DNA from: Streptomyces sp. NRRL F-6676 | GTDB taxonomy: Bacteria; Actinomycetota; Actinomycetes; Streptomycetales; Streptomycetaceae | Length of the DNA: 64,000 bases | Direction: 5' to 3' | Assembly: GCF_000725625.1 (NCBI RefSeq) | Contig: NZ_KL647083.1 | Location: forward strand, 306,193-370,192 | In this document: in pieces, positions 42,446 through 50,793 of the stretch | How positions within the stretch are numbered: the first letter of the stretch is position 1 | Layout of the letters: every line of letters starts with the position of its first letter | Made by a program: the position numbers and the translations under genes | The notes under the pieces: generated by a model | What the model was told of the DNA's origin: nothing | Seen by the model: only the letters and a program-made list of their open reading frames with translations | Database searches by the model: none

Positions 42446-44035
42446 TCACCGCCCCCGCAACGGATTCCGAACGCCGGTGTAACTCGCCGCCGCCCCATCC
42501 GCCCCCGTCCACCGCAACAACAGGTTCGTCTTCCCCGGCAAGGCCACCGCATCGACCAGCCCCACCGCCTCCTCCACCCCGGAAGACCCCAACACCCCCC
42601 GAACCGCCGCCCACGGATCGAACCCCCCGAACCGCTCCGCCAGCAACTCGGCGACCTCCCACAGGTGGTTGACGACCAGGCAGTACACCAACCGCTCCCA
42701 CCCGGCCCCCCGCCCCACCTCAGCCACCGATTTCACCCCCTCCGCATCCCGGAACAACGCCTGCACCGGCGTCCCCGCCCCGTCCACCGCGACCAGCACA
42801 TTCTGCAAGTGCGCCTCAAGCACCACCCCATGCCGGTCGAACACCCCCAGCACCGGCGGCACGACCTGCCGGAGATACGCCTCCCACCACCCCGCCGGCT
42901 CGACGACCCGGTCGAGCGGGCTGCCGTCGAACCCCTCGACCAGCCCCGCGGCCAGCACCGGCGTCGCCCCCGGCACCACACGCCCGCCCAGCCCGTCCCG
43001 CACGAGCACCGCCAGCTCCTCGAACGCGAACCCGGCGGTCCGGTACCCGCGGTCGCCGAGCCACGCCGCCGGCCCCGGCAGCGCCGCGAAGGCGGCGGTC
43101 ACGGCCGCGTCCGTACGGCACAGCCGACGCAGATCGTGCCGCCACAACCGCCGGATGTCGTTCGTGATCCGCACGTCCAGGCTGAACTTGAGGAAGAGAT
43201 CGGCCCCGGGCGCGTAGACCGTACGGATCGCGGCCGTCGGCCACACGACACCGTCCGTGGGGCCGAGCCGGACCAGCCGGCCGTCGGCGAAGGCGTCCCG
43301 CACCTCCGCGCCGACGAGGTCGAGTTGCCAGGGGTGGGCCGGCAGCAGCCGGTAGCCGGGCGGGGCCTCGCCCAGCGCGTCGAGGGCGCGCGTGTCCCCC
43401 TCCTCCACCACGACGTCCTCGCGCACACCGAGCAGCACGAGCGGAAAGCGGGCGTGCGCCTCCGGCGCGTACGGCAGCCACCCGGCGGCGGGGCCGCCGC
43501 CGCGCGCCTTGGGGGCGGGGTGGTGGGGGTGGCCGGTGAGCAGGGACTGCTCGGAGCGCAGATAGAGGCCGTCGGGCGGGGTGGCGCCGGCCCGCGCGGT
43601 GAGCAGCGCGGCGACGGCGGCCCGGCTGTCGAGCATCTCGCCGGGGAGTTCGGCGTTGCCCACCCCCGTGTACCGGCGCAATTCCTCCGCGACGAGCTTG
43701 ACGAGCTCGGCGTGCGTGAGCCGCTGCCAGCCGCCGGCGGCGCGCAGCTCGGGGTCCCGGGGCCGGCGGCCGCCCCGCACCCGCAGCAACCGCCCACTGG
43801 CGAGCAGCCGGTGCACACCGGGGACGTCCGTGGGCTCGCCGACCTCCCGCAGCAGACAGTTGAGCAAGGGTGCGGCCGCGTACGCATCGGCAACCGCACC
43901 GAGGTCGCCCTCCGGGGCCCCGGGCGGCGCGGAAGACACGGACTGTTCACACGCCGGCCGTTCCGACGGGACGGCCGGCTCGGCCGGCACGGCCGGCTCT
44001 TGCGGCATCGGGAGCTGCGGGTCCACGGGATCCAT
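42446..44035 (-). CDS. IucA/IucC family NIS siderophore synthetase-like protein A
   Basis: This 529-residue protein of the NIS synthetase family shows GHPHHPAPKARGG (ATP/carboxylate region), YRLLPAHPWQLD, SLDVRITNDIRRL, VLEAHLQNVLVAVD with the conserved His and Asn, and a C-terminal thumb-like domain ending in KTNLLLRW. NIS enzymes adenylate a carboxylate (often citrate or succinyl derivatives) and couple it to an amine or hydroxamate. The first 45 residues are Pro/Ala/Glu-rich and not conserved. ATG 44035 is used; an in-frame GTG at 44053 is possible. It is divergent from a second NIS gene and convergent with the PKS. Confidence 0.88.
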   Translation of the reverse strand: MDPVDPQLPMPQEPAVPAEPAVPSERPACEQSVSSAPPGAPEGDLGAVADAYAAAPLLNCLLREVGEPTDVPGVHRLLASGRLLRVRGGRRPRDPELRAAGGWQRLTHAELVKLVAEELRRYTGVGNAELPGEMLDSRAAVAALLTARAGATPPDGLYLRSEQSLLTGHPHHPAPKARGGGPAAGWLPYAPEAHARFPLVLLGVREDVVVEEGDTRALDALGEAPPGYRLLPAHPWQLDLVGAEVRDAFADGRLVRLGPTDGVVWPTAAIRTVYAPGADLFLKFSLDVRITNDIRRLWRHDLRRLCRTDAAVTAAFAALPGPAAWLGDRGYRTAGFAFEELAVLVRDGLGGRVVPGATPVLAAGLVEGFDGSPLDRVVEPAGWWEAYLRQVVPPVLGVFDRHGVVLEAHLQNVLVAVDGAGTPVQALFRDAEGVKSVAEVGRGAGWERLVYCLVVNHLWEVAELLAERFGGFDPWAAVRGVLGSSGVEEAVGLVDAVALPGKTNLLLRWTGADGAAASYTGVRNPLRGR

Positions 44036-44291
44036 TCGTTCCGTACGGTGCACTGGTGATCAGTATGTCTGGCACCGGCCCGCCCGGCGAAGCCGCGATC
44101 GGGCCGCATCACGACGCACGGGCTCGCGCCGCCCGGCGCCCGCCACCGACCGCCCACCCGCTCGCCCGGCCACCCGCTCGCCCCGACCGGCCCGCATCGC
44201 GACGCGCCGGCCCGCATCGCGACGCGCCGCGCCGCGCCGCTCGCCGCGCCCGGGTCCGTCCAGCCCCTTCCCGCCCCCGAGGAGCCCCGCC

Positions 44292-45821
44292 GTGTCCCGT
44301 CACCGTCCCGTGAGCGATGCCGAAGCCGAGCCGGTCGCCGCGCTCGACGCCGTGCGGCCCGCGCTGTCCGTCCCGTACACGCAGGCGCTGCCCGGCGCCC
44401 GGGCCGCCGTGCTGACCCGGCTGTGGCGGGCGCTGGCGCACGAGCCGCTGCCGTGGATCACCGCACGCGAGCCCGCGGACGGCGCCCTGGTGCTGCGGCT
44501 GGCCGACGGGCGCCGGCTCAGCGGCCCGCCCTCCGACCCGTACGCGACCACCGACCACGTCACGGAGGTACGGCTCGACGACACCCCGTACGACCGCCCG
44601 GCCGCCCTCCTCACCGCGCTCGGCATCCCGCACGGCGCCGCCCTCGCGGCCGAACTCGACGCCGGGACCGCCTCGTTGGCCCTGTCCCGGGCCGACCGCG
44701 GCGCCGCTCCCGCCACGGCCGGCGAGCCCCCCGCCCCCGTCTGGACGTGGGAACAGAGCGTGGTCGACGGCCACCCCTACCACCCGGGCTGCCGTTCCCG
44801 TCCCGGTTTCTCGGTCGCCGAGCAGCTGGCGTACGGGCCGGAGCACCGGCCGGTGGTGCGGCTGGGCCTGGCGCCGGTGGACGACTGCCTGGTCACCGGT
44901 CAGTGGCCCGCGTGGCTGCGGGACGGCGGGCGGGTGCTGATCCCCGTCCACCCGTGGCAGTCGGCGCACGTGCTGGGCCGGCGGCCGGCGGTCGCCGCCG
45001 GACCGGCGGCGCATCCGCTGATGTCGTTGCGCACGCTCGCCCTCCCCGACGGCGGCCCGCATGTGAAGACGACCCTCAGCGCCCGGCTGACCTCCTCCGT
45101 GCGCGACATCTCGCCGTACTCGGTCCGGACCGCGGCGACGGTCTCGGCGTTCGTCGCGTCGGTCGCCGCCCGTACGGACGGGCTGCTGCACGTCACCCGC
45201 ACCCTCGGCGCGGTCACCACCGGCTCGCCCGACCTGGCGGCGGTGCTGCGCGAGCCGCCGGAGCGGTACGCGGGGCCGGGCGAGCGGGTCGTACCGGTGG
45301 CCGCGCTGCCCGCGACCGGGCTGCCCCGCTCCGCCTCCTGGCTGGCCGGCTTCGCCCGGCTCGCGCTCACCGTGGGGCTGCGCCTCCTCGACCTGGGTGT
45401 GGCGCTGGAGGCGCACGGCCAGAACCTGCTGGTGGTCCTGGACTCGGCCACCGGCACCCCGCTGCGGCTGGTCTACCGCGACCTCGCCGACATCCGTGTC
45501 AGTCCCGAGCGGCTGGCCCGGCACGGCCTGCCGGTACCGGAGTTGACCGGTCGTCTGATCGACGACGACCCAACGACCCTGCGCCGCAAGCTGTTCGGCT
45601 CGCTGGTCGCCGGGACGCTCGCGGCGACCGCCGGTTCGCACCCGGCGCTGGGCGAGGCGCTGGCCTCCGCCGTACCGCACCTCGCCCACACCCCCGATCT
45701 GGAGGTACTGCGCCAAGCGCCCCTGCCCGCCAAGGCTTTGACGCTCATGCGGCTCACCCCCGACCGCACCGGCGACCTCTGGGCGGCCCTGCCCAACCCG
45801 TTGCGCGAAGGGGCGCGCTGA
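44292..45821 (+). CDS. IucA/IucC family NIS siderophore synthetase-like protein B
   Basis: This 509-residue NIS synthetase family protein is paralogous to the 42446-44035 product. It has VVDGHPYHPGCRSRPGF, VLIPVHPWQSAHVL, HVKTTLSARLTSSVRDIS, VALEAHGQNLLVVLD and a C-terminal AKALTLMRL. GTG 44292 follows GAGGAG. No genes for a hydroxylase, diamine decarboxylase, export or uptake system, and no iron-box sequence, were found between or beside the two NIS genes, so the product and link to iron are open. The pair could also modify the neighbouring PKS product through amide or ester formation. Confidence 0.88.
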   Translation: MSRHRPVSDAEAEPVAALDAVRPALSVPYTQALPGARAAVLTRLWRALAHEPLPWITAREPADGALVLRLADGRRLSGPPSDPYATTDHVTEVRLDDTPYDRPAALLTALGIPHGAALAAELDAGTASLALSRADRGAAPATAGEPPAPVWTWEQSVVDGHPYHPGCRSRPGFSVAEQLAYGPEHRPVVRLGLAPVDDCLVTGQWPAWLRDGGRVLIPVHPWQSAHVLGRRPAVAAGPAAHPLMSLRTLALPDGGPHVKTTLSARLTSSVRDISPYSVRTAATVSAFVASVAARTDGLLHVTRTLGAVTTGSPDLAAVLREPPERYAGPGERVVPVAALPATGLPRSASWLAGFARLALTVGLRLLDLGVALEAHGQNLLVVLDSATGTPLRLVYRDLADIRVSPERLARHGLPVPELTGRLIDDDPTTLRRKLFGSLVAGTLAATAGSHPALGEALASAVPHLAHTPDLEVLRQAPLPAKALTLMRLTPDRTGDLWAALPNPLREGAR

Positions 45822-45831
45822 GGCGGCCGTT

Positions 45832-45861
45832 TTGATGGTGGACCCTTACGGTCAATAGGAT
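45832..45861 (+). promoter_or_regulatory. Candidate promoter of the vWA gene
   Basis: TTGATG (45832-45837) and TAGGAT (45856-45861) are 18 bp apart. Transcription would begin at or next to the ATG at 45868, so the mRNA may be leaderless; alternatively the AGGA in the -10 box region serves as ribosome site on a longer transcript. Confidence 0.4.
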
Positions 45862-45867
45862 CCGCCG

Positions 45868-47145
45868 ATGATCACAAGACAACGGCTGGCGGCGGGCGTC
45901 TGTGCCCTGCTCGCCGCCCTGGCGACGGGGCTCGCCGTCCCGTCCGGCGCCGCGGCCGACGAGACGGCGGACCAGGACGCACCCAAGGTGGACCTCGTCC
46001 TCGACGTCAGCGGCTCCATGCGCGCGAAGGACATCGACGGCGGCTCCCGGATGGCCGCGGCCAAGCAGGCCTTCAACGAGGTCCTGGACGCGACCCCGGA
46101 GGAGGTCCGGCTCGGCATCCGTACCCTGGGCGCCGACTATCCGGGCGACGACCGCAAGACGGGCTGCAAGGACACCGCGCAGCTCTACCCGGTCGGCCCG
46201 CTGGACCGCACCGAGGCGAAGACGGCGGTCGCCACGCTCACCCCGACCGGCTGGACGCCGATCGGCCCCGCGCTGCTCAAGTCCGCCGACGACCTGGACG
46301 GCGGCAACGGCTCCAAGCGGATCGTCCTCATCAGCGACGGCGAGGACACCTGTGCCCCGCTCGACCCCTGCGAGGTGGCCCGCGAGATCGCGGCCAAGGG
46401 CATCGGCCTGACCATCGACACCCTCGGCCTGGTGCCCAGTGCCAAGCTGAGCCGGCAGCTCAGCTGCATCGCCGAGGCGACCGGCGGCACGTACACCTCG
46501 GTGGAGCACCGGGACCAGCTCACCGACAAGGTCAACCAGCTGGTGGACCGTGCCGCCGATCCGGTCGTCAACCCGGTGGCGGTGGAGGGCGCCTCGGCGT
46601 GCGCCGGCGCGCCGGCGCTCAAGTCGGGGCTGTACACCGACCGCGAGGAGTTCGCGAAGCACCGTTACTACAAGGTCGACGTGGAGCCCGGTCAGGAGCT
46701 GCGCGCCTCGGTGAGCGTGTCCGCCGACCGCGCCGTCGGCCCCGACTACGGCGTGACCCTGCGCGCGCTCACCGTGCACGGGCGCGAGATCGTCCGCGGC
46801 GAGGCCACCGGCAGCGGCCGTACGGACGTGCTGTCGACGGGCCTGCGCTACCCGAAGGCGGAGTCCGACTCCTCCGACGACGGGGCCGACGACACCCCCG
46901 AGACGGTGTGCCTGGAGGTGGCCCACTCCTTCTCCCCGGCGTCCGGCGTGAAGACCACCCCCGGTCTGCCGCTGGAACTGACGGTCGACGTGGTCGACGG
47001 ACCGGACCGGGCGGGCGACGTCGCCGCCTTCGGTCTCGGGCGCGGCTGGTGGCTGCTGGGCGCGCTGGTGCTCGTCGGCTTCCTGGCGGGTCTGGTGTGG
47101 GGCTGGGTGTCGCGCTGGCGGGTCGCCGTCTGGAGGACGAACTGA
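45868..47145 (+). CDS. Secreted/membrane von Willebrand factor A domain protein
   Basis: This 425-residue protein has a Sec signal peptide (cleavage after PSGAAA, about residue 30), a vWA domain with a MIDAS motif DVSGSM (near residue 47), TPIGPAL and ISDGEDTC, then a beta-rich extracellular region with acidic linker (ESDSSDDGADD) and one C-terminal membrane span (GWWLLGALVLVGFLAGLVWGW) with a basic cytoplasmic tail. It should be anchored with the vWA domain outside, probably for protein-protein contact. Four Cys in the vWA part may form disulfides. It overlaps the next gene by one base (TGATG) and forms an operon with it. Confidence 0.88.
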   Translation: MITRQRLAAGVCALLAALATGLAVPSGAAADETADQDAPKVDLVLDVSGSMRAKDIDGGSRMAAAKQAFNEVLDATPEEVRLGIRTLGADYPGDDRKTGCKDTAQLYPVGPLDRTEAKTAVATLTPTGWTPIGPALLKSADDLDGGNGSKRIVLISDGEDTCAPLDPCEVAREIAAKGIGLTIDTLGLVPSAKLSRQLSCIAEATGGTYTSVEHRDQLTDKVNQLVDRAADPVVNPVAVEGASACAGAPALKSGLYTDREEFAKHRYYKVDVEPGQELRASVSVSADRAVGPDYGVTLRALTVHGREIVRGEATGSGRTDVLSTGLRYPKAESDSSDDGADDTPETVCLEVAHSFSPASGVKTTPGLPLELTVDVVDGPDRAGDVAAFGLGRGWWLLGALVLVGFLAGLVWGWVSRWRVAVWRTN

Positions 47146-48017
47146 TGCGAGCGGTAAGAATCGTGAGAACGGCGGGAGTCGCCGGAGCCGTACGCGTACT
47201 GGCGGCGGCAGGGCTGATGCTGGGCGCGGCGGTGACCCCGGCGGTCGCCGACTCCGCGTCCCCGACGTCCGGTTCCTCCTCGTCCTCCTCGTCCTCCAAG
47301 GACGACGACGCGGCGCCGACCACGGCGGGCACGTCCTTCCGTACGGCGACGGAGATCGAGCAGGGCGAGAAGGCCACGGCGAGCGGCTCCACCGGTGACT
47401 ATCTGTACTGGTCGTTCCCCGCCGACCTCGGGCAGCGGCCCACGGTGAAGGCGACCGTGAAGCTGCCGGAGTCCGCGAAGCGCAGCGCCGGGCAGACGTG
47501 GCAGATCGACGTGTACGACGGGCTGCGGCGCCGCCAGGCCTGCCAGTACGGCGCCCAGACGCGGACGGCCGCGCCGGAGGCGTCCTCCCTCGAACTGGCC
47601 TGCACGCTGCGGACGGTGCGGGGCTGGGCGGAGCCGTGGGCCAACGACCCGCTGCCGGGCACGTACTACCTCCGGCTCACCGCGGTCTCGGTCGGCTCGG
47701 CCGACCTGGGGCTGCCGGCGAGCGCGGAGGTGGAGGTGGACTCCAAGGACATCGGCGGTTCGGCGGCGGTGGACGGCTCGCTGAGCAAGCCGCTGATCCC
47801 CGGCACAGCCATGAAATCGGAGAAGGAGTCGGAGGACTCCTCGGACTCCGCCGTGCTGTCCTCCCTGGACCCCGACGACGGCTGGTCCTCCGGGTGGTGG
47901 ACCGACCGCTGGATCTGGACGGCCGTCGGCGCCGTCCTGGCCGCCCTGGCGGGTATCGGCGGCTACACCCTGACCAGGGGCAACGGCAGACCCCGCGGCG
48001 TACCGCCGCAGGCCTGA
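47145..48017 (+). CDS. Membrane-anchored secreted protein, partner of the vWA protein
   Basis: This 290-residue protein has a signal peptide (about 1-35, AAVTPAVA), a Ser-rich linker (SGSSSSSSSSK), a beta-sandwich-like domain (about 60-200, with two Cys pairs in RRQACQYG and ELACTLRT), an acidic Ser/Asp linker and a C-terminal membrane span (WIWTAVGAVLAALAGIGGYTL). It is built like its neighbour. No enzymatic motif was recognised. Translational coupling with the vWA gene suggests the two form a cell-surface complex. Confidence 0.8.
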   Translation: MRAVRIVRTAGVAGAVRVLAAAGLMLGAAVTPAVADSASPTSGSSSSSSSSKDDDAAPTTAGTSFRTATEIEQGEKATASGSTGDYLYWSFPADLGQRPTVKATVKLPESAKRSAGQTWQIDVYDGLRRRQACQYGAQTRTAAPEASSLELACTLRTVRGWAEPWANDPLPGTYYLRLTAVSVGSADLGLPASAEVEVDSKDIGGSAAVDGSLSKPLIPGTAMKSEKESEDSSDSAVLSSLDPDDGWSSGWWTDRWIWTAVGAVLAALAGIGGYTLTRGNGRPRGVPPQA

Positions 48018-48030
48018 CCGACCGGCCCCA

Positions 48031-48066
48031 GTGAGGCCCGCCGCGGCGCCCCCCGGCGGGCCTCAC
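48031..48066. terminator. Bidirectional terminator
   Basis: Perfect 13-bp arms (GTGAGGCCCGCCG type, 48031-48043 and 48054-48066) with a 10-nt loop lie between the convergent membrane-protein and HxlR genes. Confidence 0.75.
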
Positions 48067-48074
48067 CCCTGTCG

Positions 48075-48719
48075 CTACTCCCCCCGCAGCACCTTGGCCA
48101 CCGCGGAGTCCCCCTCCACGCCCACGGCCCCCTCCTCCACCGCCGCACGCAGTGCCATGTCACCGCCGGCCAGCGCCGTCACCGTGGACACGTCCGACCT
48201 GAGCACCGCGTCCGGGTCTCCGGGCCCGGGCCCCTCCCCGTACACCGGTCCCTCCTCCGCCGCGGCCCCCAGCCGCAGATGGAACCGCCCTTCCTCCAGC
48301 CGCACCTCCACCACCCCGTCCCCCGCCCCGGCCCCCTCCAGCACCCGCACCAACGGCAACGCGAACCAGTGCGCCCGCACCGCGTCCGTCGGCCGCCGCT
48401 CCCCCAGCAGCGCCCCGCCCCACTCCCCCAACGCCTGGAGCACCGGCAGCAACTCGCGCCCCCGGTCGGTCAGTTCGTACACGTACGCCACTCCCGGCGG
48501 CGGCAGCCGGCGGCGCGTCGTCAGGCCGTCGCGTTCCATGTCCTTCAGCCGGGAGGCGAGTACGTCCGTGCTGACGCCCGGCAGATCCGCGTGCAGGTCG
48601 GTGTACCGGCGCGGTCCGGCCAGCAGTTCACGGACGATCAGCAGGGTCCAGCGGTCCCCCACGGCGTCCAGCGCGCGGGCGGCGGAACAGTACTGGTCGT
48701 AGCTTCGGCGAGGTGACAT
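48075..48719 (-). CDS. HxlR family regulator with C-terminal SCP2-like domain
   Basis: This 214-residue regulator has an HxlR winged helix with the typical start YCSAARALDAVGDRWTLLIVRELLAGPRRYTDL, the GVSTDVLASRLKDMERDGL recognition region and the Gly-rich wing. Residues 110-214 look like the SCP2-sterol-transfer-like domain found in many actinobacterial HxlR proteins, a possible ligand pocket. It is divergent from the aminotransferase gene; two palindromes in the shared promoter region probably bind it. Confidence 0.87.
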   Translation of the reverse strand: MSPRRSYDQYCSAARALDAVGDRWTLLIVRELLAGPRRYTDLHADLPGVSTDVLASRLKDMERDGLTTRRRLPPPGVAYVYELTDRGRELLPVLQALGEWGGALLGERRPTDAVRAHWFALPLVRVLEGAGAGDGVVEVRLEEGRFHLRLGAAAEEGPVYGEGPGPGDPDAVLRSDVSTVTALAGGDMALRAAVEEGAVGVEGDSAVAKVLRGE

Positions 48720-48726
48720 GCGACGC

Positions 48727-48754
48727 AGTCTAGACAAGACGTTGGACTTTCCAA
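48727..48754 (-). promoter_or_regulatory. Candidate promoter of the HxlR gene
   Basis: On the minus strand TTGGAA (48749-48754) and TAGACT (48727-48732) are separated by 16 bp. The -35 box lies inside the first palindrome, consistent with autoregulation. Confidence 0.4.
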
Positions 48755-48776
48755 GCGGCAACTTGGTAAAACCAAG
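48742..48776. promoter_or_regulatory. Twin operator palindromes between HxlR and aminotransferase genes
   Basis: TTGGA-CTT-TCCAA (48742-48754) and CTTGGT-AAA-ACCAAG (48762-48776) share TTGG/CCAA arms and 3-bp centres. Their centres (48748 and 48769) are 21 bp apart, two turns on the same helix face. They fit two HxlR dimers controlling both divergent genes. Confidence 0.55.
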
Positions 48777-48806
48777 CAACACCAATTCCGGAGGGGCGGC
48801 ACACGC

Positions 48807-50015
48807 ATGGAGTTCCGGCAGTCGAGCAAGCTGAGCGACGTCTGTTACGAGATCCGCGGCCCGGTGATCGAGCACGCGGACGCACTGGAGGCGGCCGGCC
48901 ACAGCGTGCTGCGCCTGAACACCGGCAATCCCGCCGCGTTCGGCTTCGAGGCGCCGGAGGAGATCCTCCAGGACATGATCCGCATGCTGCCGCAGGCGCA
49001 CGGCTACACCGACTCGCGCGGCATCCTCTCCGCCCGCCGCGCGGTGGCCCAGCGCTACCAGGGCCTGGGCCTGGAGGTCGGCGTCGACGACGTCTTCCTG
49101 GGCAACGGCGTCTCCGAGCTGATCTCCATGGCCGTGCAGGCGCTGATCGAGGACGGCGACGAGATCCTCATCCCCGCCCCGGACTTCCCGCTGTGGACCG
49201 CCGTCACCACGCTCGCGGGCGGCACGGCGGTGCACTACCTGTGCGACGAGCAGTCCGACTGGAACCCGGACCTCGCCGACATGGCGTCGAAGATCACGGA
49301 CCGCACGAAGGCGGTCGTGCTCATCAACCCCAACAACCCCACCGGCGCGGTCTACCCGAAGGAGATCGTCGAGGGCGTCCTCGACCTCGCCCGCCGGCAC
49401 GGGCTGATGGTGCTCGCGGACGAGATCTACGACCAGATCCTGTACGACGACGCCGTCCACCACTCGGCCGCCGCCCTCGCCCCCGACCTCGTGGTCCTCA
49501 CCTTCTGCGGCCTGTCGAAGACGTACCGCGTGGCGGGCTTCCGCTCCGGCTGGATGGTGGTGACGGGCCCCCGCCAGCACGCGCGCGACTATCTGGAGGG
49601 CCTGACGATGCTGGCCTCCATGCGGCTGTGCGCCAACGCGCCCGCGCAGTTCGCCATCCAGGCCGCGCTCGGCGGCCGGCAGTCCATCCACGAACTGACC
49701 GCGCCCGGCGGCAGGCTGCGCGAGCAGCGCGACCGGGCCTGGGAGAAGCTGAACGAGATCCCGGGCGTCTCCTGCGTCAAGCCGAAGGGGGCGCTGTATG
49801 CGTTCCCGCGCCTCGACCCGGCCGTGCACAAGATCCAGGACGACGAGAAGTTCGTCCTGGACCTGCTGCTGCGCGAGAAGATCCAGGTCGTCCAGGGCAC
49901 GGGCTTCAACTGGCCCCGCCCGGACCACTTCCGCATCCTCACCCTGCCGTACGCCGACGACCTGGACGCGGCGATCAGCAGGATCGGCCGCTTCCTGAGC
50001 GGGTACCGGCAGTGA
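48807..50015 (+). CDS. PLP-dependent class I aminotransferase (AlaA-like)
   Basis: This 402-residue fold-type I aminotransferase has LNTGNPAAFGF near the N-terminus, INPNNPTGAVYP, ADEIYDQILYDD, and the PLP lysine in GLSKTYRVAGFRSGW. The sequence is of the AlaA/alanine-glutamate transaminase type found widely in actinobacteria. Start and ribosome site (GGAGGGG, 9 bp upstream) are clear. The divergent HxlR gene and twin operators suggest regulated expression, unusual for a housekeeping transaminase. Confidence 0.93.
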   Translation: MEFRQSSKLSDVCYEIRGPVIEHADALEAAGHSVLRLNTGNPAAFGFEAPEEILQDMIRMLPQAHGYTDSRGILSARRAVAQRYQGLGLEVGVDDVFLGNGVSELISMAVQALIEDGDEILIPAPDFPLWTAVTTLAGGTAVHYLCDEQSDWNPDLADMASKITDRTKAVVLINPNNPTGAVYPKEIVEGVLDLARRHGLMVLADEIYDQILYDDAVHHSAAALAPDLVVLTFCGLSKTYRVAGFRSGWMVVTGPRQHARDYLEGLTMLASMRLCANAPAQFAIQAALGGRQSIHELTAPGGRLREQRDRAWEKLNEIPGVSCVKPKGALYAFPRLDPAVHKIQDDEKFVLDLLLREKIQVVQGTGFNWPRPDHFRILTLPYADDLDAAISRIGRFLSGYRQ

Positions 50016-50120
50016 CGGCCTGACCGGGTACCGGCGGCGACGGCCTGACCGGCGGTTCCGCTTCGGCCGGGCGTAGCCTGGAGTCGGAGTCGATCAAGAG
50101 GCACGGTGGAGGGATCGCAC

Positions 50121-50720
50121 ATGGGTGACCTGCTGCTGGTACGGCACGGCGAGACGGAGTGGTCGCGCTCGGGCAAACACACCGGGTCCAGCGACATCCC
50201 GCTGACCGACACCGGCCGTGAGCAGGCACGGCGGCTGGCCCCGCTGGTCGCCTCGCACCGGATCGCGACGGCGTTCGTCAGCCCGTTGCAGCGGGCGCGG
50301 GAGACCGCGCTGCTGGCCGGAGTGCCGGACGCGCAGGTCGACGAGGACCTGCGGGAGTGGGACTACGGCGGCTACGAGGGCGTCACCACCCACGAGATCC
50401 ACCGCACCCGCCCGGACTGGTTCCTGTTCACCGACGGCGTCGCCGAGGGCCCGCCCGAGCACCCCGGGGAGAGCCCGGAGGAGGTCGGGGCGCGGGCGGA
50501 GCGGATGCTCGCCAAGATCGACGCGGCGCTCGCCGACTGCGAGGGCAGCGTCGTCGTCTTCTCCCACGGCCACTTCCTGCGCGTCCTGACCGCCCGGCGC
50601 CTCGGCCTGCCCGCGCGGGACGGCGCCCTCTTCCAGCTCGGCACGGGGACGATCAGCAGGCTGAGCACGGAACACCGCCGGCACGTGGTGGCCGGCTGGA
50701 ATGTCAGACCCTCCTCGTAG
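50121..50720 (+). CDS. Histidine phosphatase family protein
   Basis: This 199-residue phosphoglycerate-mutase-like phosphatase has the phospho-acceptor motif LLVRHGETEW, SPLQRARETA (second Arg), and VVVFSHGHFLRVL with the second catalytic His. The acid phosphatase reaction is broad in this family and the substrate unknown. ATG 50121 is used because GGAGGG lies 8 bp upstream; an in-frame GTG at 50106 overlaps that site. Confidence 0.9.
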   Translation: MGDLLLVRHGETEWSRSGKHTGSSDIPLTDTGREQARRLAPLVASHRIATAFVSPLQRARETALLAGVPDAQVDEDLREWDYGGYEGVTTHEIHRTRPDWFLFTDGVAEGPPEHPGESPEEVGARAERMLAKIDAALADCEGSVVVFSHGHFLRVLTARRLGLPARDGALFQLGTGTISRLSTEHRRHVVAGWNVRPSS

Positions 50721-50793
50721 TCTTTCCGTGTCGGCCTTCCCGGGTACGGGCGGGCCGTACGGACAGGGGACCTCACGGGGGAAGGAGCGTGGT

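Noticed and set aside
44036..44291. Iron-regulated (DmdR/IdeR) promoter between the NIS genes
   Set aside because: No sequence resembling the TTAGGTTAGGCTCACCTAA iron box was found by eye in the divergent gap.
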